DNA of 64,000 nt from contig QCNJ01000008.1 in NCBI GenBank assembly GCA_003213235.1, positions 1 through 64,000 of the forward strand, written 5' to 3'. This DNA comes from Prochlorococcus sp. AG-424-P18. Lineage in GTDB: Bacteria; Cyanobacteriota; Cyanobacteriia; PCC-6307; Cyanobiaceae. The notes under the pieces are model-generated. The model was given only the letters and a program-made list of their open reading frames with translations, was not told where the DNA came from and searched no databases. The translations under genes were made by a program, and so were the position numbers. Positions 52,977 through 61,027 of this stretch are shown one piece after another (the first letter of the stretch is position 1; every line of letters starts with the position of its first letter).

Positions 52977-53269
52977 TCACTTTCTATTATTTCAGCTGAT
53001 TCAGAACAGACATTAACGCTAAACCACTTCATTGCCCACCAAGTATCTTCTTGGTAGGTACCTGCTGCAATACTTACAAAACAATCATTTTCATACCAAC
53101 TTCGATAACTAGGAGTTACTCCCGTTCCTTTTAATCTATTTTCTAAGCCTTTTCCATATTTTTGAATTACAAGATTTATAGCTTCATTCTCAATTTCTCT
53201 TTGCCTTTCATCAGCAAAACCTCTTAGTGGAATAAAAAAAAGAATTGATGCAATAAGTAAACGTATCAT
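52973..53269 (-). CDS. Small secreted protein, 98 aa
   Basis: Signal peptide (LLIASILFFIPLRGFA, cleavage before DERQRE), then helical RQREIENEAINLVIQKYGKG and a domain with two cysteines (YENDCFVSIAAGTY and SVNVCSESAEII), which could form a disulfide. No known family. Its stop overlaps the amidotransferase start in an ATGA junction, so the two are co-translated despite having different compartments. Confidence 0.6.
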   Translation of the reverse strand: MIRLLIASILFFIPLRGFADERQREIENEAINLVIQKYGKGLENRLKGTGVTPSYRSWYENDCFVSIAAGTYQEDTWWAMKWFSVNVCSESAEIIESE

Positions 53270-53391
53270 TGAGTCTTTTTTTTTATTTGTAGCTAATTTT
53301 ATATTGATTATTTATTTTTGACACCGAATTCTATATCTTAGGAAACTCTTAAGCTTTTATAAACATAATGGCTTTTTCTTAATCAGATCAC

Positions 53392-53661
53392 TTATCCGTA
53401 ATTATGAGATACTTCTGTCCATCCTTTTTGGTGCAGTTCGTGCCACTTTTCCCAGGCTAAATCTATGTTGAGTTTTTCAGAGGATTTGTACCCTCCAGGT
53501 TCTCCAAGGTGATTTGTGTAGAAAAGATGAGTATGAATTTTTAAATTAGGTTTAGGAGGATTTTTGCATTCTTCGAAAAAGATAATTCTGCTGCCTTCAG
53601 GATTTAGTAAACATCCGTTGGGTTTGTTCGTGCTACAACCAAATGAGTAATTAGTCTCCAT
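53392..53661 (-). CDS. Hypothetical protein, 89 aa (possibly DUF1651-like)
   Basis: Cys-containing N-terminal half (FGCSTNKPNGCLLNPEGSRI, FFEECKNPPKP) and a C-terminal LDLAWEKW-type pattern, here IDLAWEKWHELHQKGWTEV. That 'alpha helix then GW' ending resembles small picocyanobacterial DUF1651 proteins; I am not certain of the assignment. Stands alone. Confidence 0.55.
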   Translation of the reverse strand: METNYSFGCSTNKPNGCLLNPEGSRIIFFEECKNPPKPNLKIHTHLFYTNHLGEPGGYKSSEKLNIDLAWEKWHELHQKGWTEVSHNYG

Positions 53662-53810
53662 ACTTTACCTTTAATCGGCTGGTTGATTATTGATACATTT
53701 GTACTATAAATTATATCCTCCTTGTTTTGTTGTCAATCCTTTTAAGGTTAAGTACTTATTTACTAATAATTATTTTGTTTTTTAATAAATAAGATAATTT
53801 CTTTAAGCTT

Positions 53811-53993
53811 ATGAATTACAGGGAAGATCTAGAAATCAAACTACAAAAAGTAACACTTGCAATGCAGGAAGTTGTAGATGATATTCATAAAACTGATCCT
53901 GAGAAGCAAAGAATAATCTCCCAACTTATTGAATTTAAAGAAGCAATTATTTCAAAGGGAATTGAACTTAACATTGAATTAGAGGCAGCCTAG
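53811..53993 (+). CDS. Small helical protein, 60 aa
   Basis: A fully helical, charged protein: MNYREDLEIKLQKVTLAMQE, VVDDIHKTDPEKQRIISQLI, EFKEAIISKGIELNIELEAA. Possibly a coiled-coil hairpin. No family recognised. Acidic overall. Confidence 0.6.
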   Translation: MNYREDLEIKLQKVTLAMQEVVDDIHKTDPEKQRIISQLIEFKEAIISKGIELNIELEAA

Positions 53994-54066
53994 AAATATT
54001 GAATATCTCATGAATGTTTAATAACTTCTAGAATAAAGTTATTAACAAAGAAGGGTTATTTATCAA

Positions 54067-54228
54067 ATGCAGCCTGGTACTTTTGAATTATTGATCCTAG
54101 TATTTATATTTTTAGGTCTTCAAGCCTGGTGGATTATCCCACTAGTTATTAAGAATAATAAATTAAACAATAGAGGTAAGGATTTAAGAGAGGAAATTAA
54201 GCAATTAGAAAAGTTATACAAAAAATAA
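54067..54228 (+). CDS. Small single-helix membrane protein, 53 aa
   Basis: N-terminal hydrophobic segment (FELLILVFIFLGLQAWWIIP) followed by a charged cytoplasmic helix (GKDLREEIKQLEKLYKK). ATG start with a compact frame that fills the gap before the cupin gene. No family recognised. Confidence 0.6.
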   Translation: MQPGTFELLILVFIFLGLQAWWIIPLVIKNNKLNNRGKDLREEIKQLEKLYKK

Positions 54229-54281
54229 ATTAGTTTATTATTTTTGCAAACTACCTATTATTAGTAAAACTCAAATATCTA

Positions 54282-54704
54282 ATGAAATTAAAAAAATTTA
54301 TACCATTTTGCTTCCTTTTTATTGGGACTTTAGCTTTACCACAACCTTCTCTTGCTGAAGAAAAGATTGAAGTTATACCTATTATTCAAAGTTCAAAAGG
54401 GCTAAGTGGTAAAAATTTTAATTATCTCGAGGGTAAACCTGAATTAAGACTTTTAAAAGTAAAAATTCCAGTTGGCTTGAAAACTCCAATTCATACTCAT
54501 CCTTCCCCAATGTTGATTCATGTCACAAGAGGAAGATTAAAGCATGTGAGGGGTGAAGAAATTAATTTCTTTAAAGCAGGTGATGCATTTATAGAGAGTA
54601 ATAATGGAGGCCCCCACTATGTGAAAAATGTTGGAAAGAAGCCGGCCATACTTCATGTGGGAGTTGTATCAGTAGTTGGAATGCCTACGGCCATAAATAA
54701 ATAA
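54282..54704 (+). CDS. Periplasmic cupin-domain protein
   Basis: A 140-aa protein with a signal peptide (FIPFCFLFIGTLALPQPSLA) and a single cupin barrel: LKTPIHTHPSPMLIHVTRGR carries the metal-ligand histidines of motif 1, FKAGDAFIESNNGGPHYVKN supplies motif 2. Probably a metal-binding extracytoplasmic protein; the reaction cannot be deduced. Confidence 0.82.
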   Translation: MKLKKFIPFCFLFIGTLALPQPSLAEEKIEVIPIIQSSKGLSGKNFNYLEGKPELRLLKVKIPVGLKTPIHTHPSPMLIHVTRGRLKHVRGEEINFFKAGDAFIESNNGGPHYVKNVGKKPAILHVGVVSVVGMPTAINK

Positions 54705-54746
54705 GATTTTTCTCAAAGTTTTTCTATCAGTATGAGGATTAAACTT

Positions 54747-56453
54747 TTATGAAGAACAGCTGTAGTGAGATACTCCTCCATAGTTAAAATACTGGCTTGG
54801 CTTTAGTCGATTATATTTTTGATCTATTTCAGGGGGTTGTTCTATATATGGGTTGCTAAAGACATCCTGTAACTCTTTTATTTTTTTGTAATTTCCCTTT
54901 TCAGCTTCTTCATATGCGGGAACGACCATCCATTCGCGCCAAGTGTAGACTGGATTAAGGGATTTCATTGATGCCGATTTTGCTTTGATATTTCCCTCTT
55001 TCTTCAAGACTGATTGCCATTTTTCAAGCCATACTTCCCACCTATTATTGAGCTCTTCATCAATTGGTAAATAAAAACTGTCTTTTAAAGAATCTAAGTT
55101 ATCAGGTATTTCAGAGAGTTTACGGAACAAAATTGTGTAGTCTGCTTTTGAAATGACCATTAGATTAAAAAATTCATTTATTAGAGTTTCGTTGTAGTGT
55201 TCTAAACCAAGCTTGTTTGCCCACATTTTCATCAATTCCTTATTCATTAATTCAGAAAAGTCTTTTTCGATTTGATCTAACTTTTCTTGATCTTGTTTGC
55301 TTTCTGAAAGTAACGGACTTAGAGATGAACAGAATGTTTTAAAGTTGATTGCCGCTGCAGAAGGCTGGTTAAAAAATGAGAAATGTTCACCTCCACCAGT
55401 CCATGGCTGAAACTTAGGATCAAATAATTCACAGAATCCAAAGGGGCCATAATCCAAGGTATAACCTCCAGCAGCACAATTATCACTATTGAAATTACCC
55501 TGGCAATAACCAACTCTCATCCAGTTGGCTATAAGTGATATAAGTCTTGATCTGTATAGAGAAGCCAGTTTTATTACTTGCCTTTCAATTGAAATCTCAT
55601 ATTCAATTTCATCTTTATAATTTCTATCAATTAGATGTTGAACTATCATCTTTAGTTCATTGAGGGCCTCGTCATGTGCATTATTACGAACTCGTCTTGC
55701 AAAAAGTTCAATCTGGCCTACACGTAAAAAAGATGGAGCGACTCTCGTAGTAATTGCCGCTTGATTATCAATCATGATATCAGGTTCAAAATATCTGGAC
55801 CCTTTGGAATACCACGGTCTTCTAACTATTTCTGAACGTGAGACATAAAGTGTTAAAGATCTTGAGGTACAGATTCCCAAGGAATCCATTAATTCCTGTG
55901 CGAGAAATTCTCGTACGCTAGACCTTAAGACAGCTCTACCATCTGCTCCACGACAGTAGGGAGTTGGCCCTCCTCCTTTAAGTTGCATTTCCATTCTTTT
56001 CCCATTAAATAAACCTTCAAAAACAGAAATTGCTCTGCCATCGCCATAACCATTGCCAGTGCCAAAGGGACATTGCTGGGTATATTCAGTCCCGTAAATT
56101 GATAATGCATAACCTGTTGCCCAACCAACTGAACTCATTGGATAATTAGCAACAGAAATATCACCTGAGAAAAAACGACAAAAATTCTTGTCTTTAGTAA
56201 GTTCTGAACTTAGCCTTAGTTCTTTAAAAAGTTTGTTGCTATGGGAAATATATTCTGGATCTGGAATAGCAGTTGGAACAACTGGTACGTAATGACCCGA
56301 ATATACTGAACGCGGTTTATGATCGTTTCCATCTTTTGTTGATTGAGGATCTGCTTTGAGAGAATCCATAAAAGAATAGTCAGATAGTTGAGAAAATTCA
56401 GAAAAATTTTCTGTAAGCTTTCCTTTTAATGAATCAGATTTGGTTGACATCAA
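54747..56453 (-). CDS. selO: Protein adenylyltransferase SelO (YdiU/UPF0061)
   Basis: A 568-aa pseudokinase-fold enzyme that transfers AMP from ATP to protein hydroxyls in redox homeostasis. Seen: GTGNGYGDGRAISVFEGLFN and MQLKGGGPTPYCRGADGRAV, VLRSSVREFLAQE, the catalytic-base region YCQGNFNSDNCAAGGYTLDY followed by GPFGFCELFDP, and the C-terminal NPVYTWREW. Bacterial SelO usually ends with a CXXC-like or Cys motif; here the end is YSCSS. Confidence 0.9.
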   Translation of the reverse strand: MMSTKSDSLKGKLTENFSEFSQLSDYSFMDSLKADPQSTKDGNDHKPRSVYSGHYVPVVPTAIPDPEYISHSNKLFKELRLSSELTKDKNFCRFFSGDISVANYPMSSVGWATGYALSIYGTEYTQQCPFGTGNGYGDGRAISVFEGLFNGKRMEMQLKGGGPTPYCRGADGRAVLRSSVREFLAQELMDSLGICTSRSLTLYVSRSEIVRRPWYSKGSRYFEPDIMIDNQAAITTRVAPSFLRVGQIELFARRVRNNAHDEALNELKMIVQHLIDRNYKDEIEYEISIERQVIKLASLYRSRLISLIANWMRVGYCQGNFNSDNCAAGGYTLDYGPFGFCELFDPKFQPWTGGGEHFSFFNQPSAAAINFKTFCSSLSPLLSESKQDQEKLDQIEKDFSELMNKELMKMWANKLGLEHYNETLINEFFNLMVISKADYTILFRKLSEIPDNLDSLKDSFYLPIDEELNNRWEVWLEKWQSVLKKEGNIKAKSASMKSLNPVYTWREWMVVPAYEEAEKGNYKKIKELQDVFSNPYIEQPPEIDQKYNRLKPSQYFNYGGVSHYSCSS

Positions 56454-56630
56454 ATTTGTTATCTATTCTTGTAGGTGTTCTAATTTCTTTAATTAAACAC
56501 CTAAATGTATCTTATATAGATTCTATTAGGGATGTTTTTTGCCGATAAGTTTGATTATAAAAAATAATGAAAGGGTTGATTTTTTTTCAGAATTCGTTTC
56601 TCTAAAGATATATCATTTTTGCTACTACTC

Positions 56631-56744
56631 ATGGTTATGCCCCAATCCACTTTGGAAAGCTTATTATTTTTTTTGATACTTTCTCTCGTTGCAACTTACA
56701 TTGTTAATTTAAAGTATTCTTCAAAATTAAAAATACAGAAGTAG
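56631..56744 (+). CDS. Possible small membrane protein, 37 aa
   Basis: An ATG-started frame MVMPQSTLESLLFFLILSLV followed by ATYIVNLKYSSKLKIQK: one helix and a basic tail. It is the only frame of interest in the 320-base gap between selO and the gene at 56774. Short hydrophobic frames arise by chance in A+T-rich DNA, so this is tentative. Confidence 0.4.
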   Translation: MVMPQSTLESLLFFLILSLVATYIVNLKYSSKLKIQK

Positions 56745-56773
56745 TTTTAATTTATCTTTTGTCTTAATTAGAT

Positions 56774-56971
56774 TTATTTCCTTGGATCACTCCAAGTTTC
56801 TTTGTATAACCAGCTCAAAAAAGTAAGAGTAAGTATATTCCCAAATGCATAACTTATTCCTAATAATGGGTCATAAATATTGGCAATAATCGTCGACATT
56901 ATAAAGATTATTAACCCTGAAACAACCAAATCCTGAATAGGCAAATGGCTAAAATTTACCGAATTAATCAT
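56774..56971 (-). CDS. Two-helix membrane protein, 65 aa
   Basis: Hydrophobic segments DLVVSGLIIFIMSTIIANIY and GISYAFGNILTLTFLSWLY, with a short end KETWSDPRK. No family recognised. ATG start. Confidence 0.6.
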   Translation of the reverse strand: MINSVNFSHLPIQDLVVSGLIIFIMSTIIANIYDPLLGISYAFGNILTLTFLSWLYKETWSDPRK

Positions 56972-57053
56972 TTGATAATTGTTTTTAATAGTTTAAATTA
57001 ATTATAAAACCAACAAGTACCTTATTTATTTATAAGGCAATATCATCTAAGAT

Positions 57054-57284
57054 ATGAATAATTTTAGGATTGCTAAAATAATTGTAGTTTTTTCATCATT
57101 AACGTATTTGAGTGTTTCTTTTTTAAGAAATTATAATTCTCAAGAAAATATAGAAAAAAGATGTATCCTTAAATTTGAAAAAGATTTTACAAATAATTTG
57201 GAAACATCTCATGAAGAATGGAATCAAATTTTAGATTTAGCTGATAACAATTATTTAAAATGTATGGGAATACCTCATTTTTAA
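57054..57284 (+). CDS. Hypothetical protein with N-terminal helix, 76 aa
   Basis: An N-terminal hydrophobic segment (IAKIIVVFSSLTYLSVSFL) acting as anchor or signal, then a soluble charged domain with two cysteines (EKRCILKFEKDF and NNYLKCMGIPHF). It ends 2 bases before a DUF2839 gene, so the two are likely co-transcribed. Confidence 0.6.
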   Translation: MNNFRIAKIIVVFSSLTYLSVSFLRNYNSQENIEKRCILKFEKDFTNNLETSHEEWNQILDLADNNYLKCMGIPHF

Positions 57285-57286
57285 TT

Positions 57287-57502
57287 ATGGGAGAGGCAAA
57301 GAGAAGAAAAAATTTAGGTATTCCGCCTAGAAAAAAAATTGAAGATATAAAATTGCCTCAACTTGATAAAAAAGCCATACAACAAAAAGTAAGGTCTACT
57401 TTGTATAAATATCCAATTATCCCTTTTCTTTTTTATGGAGCTGCAATATTGATCCTAATCGGAGGTTTATTTTATGTTTTTAAATCCTTCAATATAGCTT
57501 AA
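57287..57502 (+). CDS. DUF2839 family membrane protein (copy 1)
   Basis: A 71-aa protein with the family signature MGEAKRRKNLGIPPRKK, a basic linker, and one membrane helix near the end (FLFYGAAILILIGGLFYVF). I placed the start at this ATG because the signature begins there. A second, related gene lies at 59711. Function unknown; restricted to cyanobacteria and plastids as far as I recall. Confidence 0.75.
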   Translation: MGEAKRRKNLGIPPRKKIEDIKLPQLDKKAIQQKVRSTLYKYPIIPFLFYGAAILILIGGLFYVFKSFNIA

Positions 57503-57680
57503 TTCAAAGGATTATTAATTTTGATATTTATGATTTTTTGGCATCATCAATAAAAAAACTTGAAGGATAATAAATGAGCAATTTTTATTGTGAAAATAAT
57601 CAAAGAAATAATATATAAAATTTATTTACGATTGACACCATCTTTAGGTGCTGTAATTTTAGATTAAATTAAAACTATTT

Positions 57681-57815
57681 ATGAAAAAAATAAATAAAAA
57701 ATATGCTGAAATAATGCGTCAAGCTGATAATGCAGTTGGAAGAAAAGAAGTAGTTAGTTTATTAAAAAAAGCTGCAATAATTATGTCTAAATCTGAGGAA
57801 AACTTAGCTGCTTAA
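57681..57815 (+). CDS. Small basic protein, 44 aa
   Basis: Helical: MKKINKKYAEIMRQADNAVG, then RKEVVSLLKKAAIIMSKSEE and NLAA. It resembles short picocyanobacterial proteins of the 'KYAEIMR.AD...GRKE' type in my memory, without a named family. It converges on the small gene at 57825. Confidence 0.55.
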   Translation: MKKINKKYAEIMRQADNAVGRKEVVSLLKKAAIIMSKSEENLAA

Positions 57816-57824
57816 GTTAGAAAA

Positions 57825-57956
57825 CTATTTTATTAGGATAAATAAAACACCATAAAGAATGATTGATGAGGATGCAGCCATAATGATAAATGGTAGTATC
57901 ATGCCTGAGTTTAACCATCTTAAAAGTCTAATTTTTTTGTTAATTACTCTTGGCAT
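57825..57956 (-). CDS. Small single-helix membrane protein, 43 aa
   Basis: Basic start MPRVINKKIRLLRWLNSG, then a hydrophobic helix (MILPFIIMAASSSIILYGVL). ATG start, nine bases from the convergent gene. No family recognised. Confidence 0.5.
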   Translation of the reverse strand: MPRVINKKIRLLRWLNSGMILPFIIMAASSSIILYGVLFILIK

Positions 57957-58180
57957 TTTTTCTGAATCCCTTTATTGCAACCTAACTAGTAAATAAATGG
58001 TGTAAATGATTAATTAATCTTTTTAAATATCATTCTTTGGCTATTTTGGAATTTAATTTTTTAAAGAAAATTATTTTAATTTCGTACGAATTTTTATTTT
58101 GAAAGAAATTTTTAGGTAATTAATACCTTGTATTCTTCAAATTTATTATGCAAGATTTAGAAACATTAGATTTCTAAATA

Positions 58181-58456
58181 ATGATTGAAAATTTAAAAGA
58201 TAGCCCTGAAGAATTTAAAGAATATGATTCGGAACTGTTACTTAAAATTCTAAATAAGACATCACTGGAGAATGAAAAAGGTGATGATAAAGAACTCTTT
58301 GTTGATGAAAATTGTAAAATTAATTCAAAAAATATGAGTAATATAATTCCTTCAGATAATTCAAATTTGAAAAGAATATTATCGAATATTTTCCCAAATA
58401 AAAAAATAGTGATTCAGGATAATAATGATGGGTCGCAAACAATTTTCTTATCCTAA
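58181..58456 (+). CDS. Hypothetical acidic protein, 91 aa
   Basis: Soluble and rich in Asp, Glu, Asn and Lys, beginning MIENLKDSPEEFKEYDSELL and ending NKKIVIQDNNDGSQTIFLS. No family recognised. ATG start at 58181; the 225 bases upstream hold no other gene. Confidence 0.55.
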   Translation: MIENLKDSPEEFKEYDSELLLKILNKTSLENEKGDDKELFVDENCKINSKNMSNIIPSDNSNLKRILSNIFPNKKIVIQDNNDGSQTIFLS

Positions 58457-58567
58457 TTTAGGAAATATTAAAAACTTATTTATACTATCTATTCAATATT
58501 TATTTTTTTGAGAAAAATTTAGTAAAAATTACTCTCGCGGAATTTTTTTAAAGATGTTAATGTTCAA

Positions 58568-58622
58568 TAACGTTCATCCAAGTTTATATCTCTGGACGCA
58601 TGAAATGGGAGTAGGGAACGGG
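58568..58622 (+). promoter_or_regulatory. Glutamine riboswitch (Downstream-peptide/glnA type)
   Basis: The sequence contains the conserved parts of this riboswitch in order: CGTTCATCC (58571), a spacer, TCTCTGGACG, a small hairpin CAT-GAA-ATG, then GGGAGTAGGGAACG ending near 58620. CGTTC and GAACG pair as the closing stem; ATCC and GGAC can pair inside. Established knowledge: this RNA class binds L-glutamine and in marine cyanobacteria usually precedes short peptide genes. Here a 56-codon frame starts 25 bases later. Confidence 0.82.
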
Positions 58623-58645
58623 ATTCTCATTAACTGCAAAAGACC

Positions 58646-58816
58646 ATGAATAACCTCTTACAAATAAGAGAAAAAATCAAAAGAGCCAATAGGGTATATG
58701 AAGCCCAACTTTTGGCTACTAAAAATGGAGAAGTTACTCCATACAGAAGATCCGTCTTTGAAGAAAGAATCAGGAAAACACAAAAAGAAATGAAATTGAA
58801 AGACTCAAAAAATTAA
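58646..58816 (+). CDS. Riboswitch-controlled small protein, 56 aa
   Basis: Basic, helical protein: MNNLLQIREKIKRANRVYEA, LLATKNGEVTPYRRSVFEER, and a Lys-rich end. It starts just after a glutamine-riboswitch-like RNA and is followed by a terminator, making a self-contained unit. By analogy with GifB (IF17), the glutamine-synthetase inhibitor under a glutamine riboswitch in Synechocystis, it could regulate nitrogen assimilation. I see no clear sequence match to IF7/IF17. Confidence 0.7.
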   Translation: MNNLLQIREKIKRANRVYEAQLLATKNGEVTPYRRSVFEERIRKTQKEMKLKDSKN

Positions 58817-58840
58817 ATTCTTTTTTGAAACTGATCAATT

Positions 58841-58870
58841 AAGAGGGGGTTTTAGCTCTCTCTTTTTTTA
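58841..58870 (+). terminator. Terminator after the riboswitch peptide gene
   Basis: Stem AGAGGG / CTCTCT (one G-U pair) followed by a run of seven Ts, 25 bases after the stop codon. Confidence 0.7.
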
Positions 58871-59008
58871 TTTTTATAAAAACAAAGTAATCATTAATTT
58901 ATTTTTTCGATTATCGATTATTAAAAACAACATAATTTTGATGCTTTTACTATTGATTTAATTTATCTAAATGGCAAATTTAATTCAGTAATTAAGAGTT
59001 AAACAAAT

Positions 59009-59299
59009 ATGTTTAAAGAGAAAAATAAACAAATTAAAACCTCACCCAATAAATCAAATTTAGATAAAGTTTTATGGTTTATAGAAAATTATTTGCCCCA
59101 AAAGAAAGATCAAGGTGTTCAAAAAAAATTGTATATGGATAATCTAGAAGCAGAGACTATTAATATATTTTCTAAATTAGCCTCTTCACGTTCTAAAACA
59201 TTATTACCAACTACAAAAAATACTACAATCTCTTTTACCTTTGGTAATTGGGCCTTGCCTTATCTGAAATTGCTGAAGAAAATAGGAATAGCTAAGTAA
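59009..59299 (+). CDS. Hypothetical basic protein, 96 aa
   Basis: Soluble: a Lys/Asn-rich start, then LDKVLWFIENYLPQKKDQG, ETINIFSKLASSRSKTLLP, and a final TFGNWALPYLKLLKKIGIAK. No family recognised. ATG start. About 190 bases without a gene precede it. Confidence 0.55.
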   Translation: MFKEKNKQIKTSPNKSNLDKVLWFIENYLPQKKDQGVQKKLYMDNLEAETINIFSKLASSRSKTLLPTTKNTTISFTFGNWALPYLKLLKKIGIAK

Positions 59300-59378
59300 G
59301 AAAATTGTAATCCGGTAGAACTAGATTTATCCCGCAAATAAAAATAAATAAAGATTAAAAAGTCTCAAAAAGTTCTTT

Positions 59379-59600
59379 TTGAAATTTAAGGAGGAATACT
59401 TACTTTACATAAAAAATACAATTGCTAAGTTTAAAATAAGAGATCTATTGATTATGTTTCTAAATTATCTGCCCAGTGAAATGGTTGAAGTTGTTGGTTT
59501 GACAATGATTTTTTCATTTCTAGTTGGAACTATATTAATTTTGTTATTTACATCAGATCAGGCAAACACAAAGAATCTATATTTAAAGAAGGCTAAATAA
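59379..59600 (+). CDS. Small membrane protein, start uncertain
   Basis: The frame from TTG 59379 encodes 73 aa with basic amphipathic parts and a single strong helix (VVGLTMIFSFLVGTILILLF). An AAGGAGG sits just inside this start, at a distance that would suit a later initiation, but the first in-frame ATG is at 59454 (MFLNYLPSEMVEVVG, 48 aa). The shorter form is a real alternative. Confidence 0.5.
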   Translation: MKFKEEYLLYIKNTIAKFKIRDLLIMFLNYLPSEMVEVVGLTMIFSFLVGTILILLFTSDQANTKNLYLKKAK

Positions 59601-59710
59601 ATTTTAAATAATTTATTTTTCTATAAAGGACCTCTGTTCTTAATAAAGTTTACTCGCAGGTGTAGAACATAATTTTTAATATTGATAAATAAATAAATAA
59701 ATTTAAGATT

Positions 59711-59911
59711 ATGGGCGAAGCTAAAAGAAGAGAAGAATTAGGATTACCACCTAGACCAAAAAAAAATGAATTAAATAAATCTGATAGATACCTTTCATGG
59801 CTTCCAATTACTAAATCAAGAATTAAGAAATACCCTTATATGGGTGTAGCAACAATGGCACTAGGAGCGATAATTTTCTTAGTAAGTGGGGGAGCAAATA
59901 GGATTAATTAA
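59711..59911 (+). CDS. DUF2839 family membrane protein (copy 2)
   Basis: A 66-aa protein with signature MGEAKRREELGLPPRPKKNE and one C-terminal helix (GVATMALGAIIFLVSGG). Closer to the typical family sequence than the copy at 57287, which has a longer basic linker. Confidence 0.8.
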   Translation: MGEAKRREELGLPPRPKKNELNKSDRYLSWLPITKSRIKKYPYMGVATMALGAIIFLVSGGANRIN

Positions 59912-59943
59912 TTAATTAAATTTTGGCTTGGCTTAGAATATAT

Positions 59944-60204
59944 CTAAGATTTTTTTTGTAATAGTTTAACGCCAGATATTATTGAGATTATTGAAGTTAT
60001 ACCTAGAAAAATCGAGTAAAAAGGTTGCAAATTAATAATGCCAAAATTACCTGTATGCCATTTTATTAACCAAAAAGCATCTATTCCTAGTGGCTGAAGA
60101 ATACTATAAATAGTTCCAGATAAAATAGTAATTAGTAATGGGATTGCTGAAATTGCGGTTATTTTTCTGTGAATTTTTCTTTGATTTGCTTTTAATTTTT
60201 CCAT
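59944..60204 (-). CDS. Two- or three-helix membrane protein (PepSY-TM-like)
   Basis: An 86-aa protein: basic start with HRKITAISAIPLLITILSGT, a middle FWLIKWHTGNFGIINLQPFY, and a final helix FLGITSIISIISGVKLL. The HRK then helix and WLIKWHTG pattern recalls PepSY-associated membrane proteins with haem or metal-ligand histidines. It is the last gene of a minus-strand cluster and begins 1 base after the DUF3721 gene ends. Confidence 0.6.
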   Translation of the reverse strand: MEKLKANQRKIHRKITAISAIPLLITILSGTIYSILQPLGIDAFWLIKWHTGNFGIINLQPFYSIFLGITSIISIISGVKLLQKKS

Positions 60205-60426
60205 CTATTTCCTCAAATAGATATGTAATTCTTTTTCGTTTTTGCACGGCATCCATTTATCTTGATTCTTATGTATTCCTTCGCAACCAAGTTCTAAAGA
60301 TCTATTTTCGGCCTCCTCTTCAGAAAGAAATGTACCCCTCATATGTGCATGCGAATAACTATTGAAATTTAGAGATAAGGAAAATAAAAAAATAAAAAAT
60401 TTAAAATTTCTGAGAAAAATATGCAT
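60205..60426 (-). CDS. Secreted DUF3721-domain protein
   Basis: A 73-aa protein with a signal peptide (FFIFLFSLSLNFNSYSHA) and a DUF3721-like domain: HMRGTFLSEEEAENRSLELG, CEGIHKNQDKWMPCKNEKEL, HIYL. Two cysteines and several histidines suggest metal or redox chemistry outside the cytoplasm. Sits between the PepSY-like and DUF411 genes. Confidence 0.75.
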   Translation of the reverse strand: MHIFLRNFKFFIFLFSLSLNFNSYSHAHMRGTFLSEEEAENRSLELGCEGIHKNQDKWMPCKNEKELHIYLRK

Positions 60427-60447
60427 TATTTCAAATAAGTATTTGTA

Positions 60448-60966
60448 TTAAGGAGAGATTTTATCAAATATTTTTGTTTTGCCAGTTTTACTAAATGAAA
60501 CTACTTTGTAGTTCTCATAATCATGAGAGTGCGATTGGTGAGAATGTATTTCCATCCCTGGAGAGCCAATTGGCATGCCCGGAACTGCTATCCCATTAAT
60601 ATTTGGTTTTTCTATAAAAAGTTTGTTGATTGATTCAATCGGGACATGTCCTTCAATCGTATAGTTAGCTATTTGAGCAGAGTGACATGATCTCAGATTA
60701 TTGGGAATTTGATATTGGTTTTTAATTGCTGAAACATCTTCAACTATATTATCAACAACTTGTAATCCATTATCTCTTAAATGATTGATCCATTTTTTGC
60801 AACAACCACATGATGCTGATCTGTAAGAAACAACTTTTGGGATATCTATATTTTCTAACGTTTCTGCACTAATCCTATGAACGTTATTTGTATTTGTAAA
60901 AAGCATTCCAGAAGCAATTAGATAATTTAAAAATCTGGTTTTTATAAGTACTTTATTAATTGCCAT
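60448..60966 (-). CDS. DUF411-domain metal-binding protein
   Basis: A 172-aa exported protein with a hydrophobic N-terminus, then the DUF411 pattern: SYRSASCGCCKKWINHLRDN with CXCC, NNLRSCHSAQIANYTIEGHV and NGIAVPGMPIGSPGMEI, plus a His-rich C-terminus (HSHQSHSHDY). DUF411 proteins are often found near copper-resistance genes, and the Cys/His content supports copper binding. It shares the strand and spacing of a small-gene cluster. Confidence 0.85.
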   Translation of the reverse strand: MAINKVLIKTRFLNYLIASGMLFTNTNNVHRISAETLENIDIPKVVSYRSASCGCCKKWINHLRDNGLQVVDNIVEDVSAIKNQYQIPNNLRSCHSAQIANYTIEGHVPIESINKLFIEKPNINGIAVPGMPIGSPGMEIHSHQSHSHDYENYKVVSFSKTGKTKIFDKISP

Positions 60967-61027
60967 ACAAATTAAGACGATTAAATTCTATTTTTTAATT
61001 AACAATAAATGAAAATTTGTAAAAGTG

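Noticed and set aside
58556-58654. Short ATG frame across the glutamine-riboswitch sequence
   Set aside because: The conserved bases are explained by RNA structure, and the frame has no protein-like pattern.
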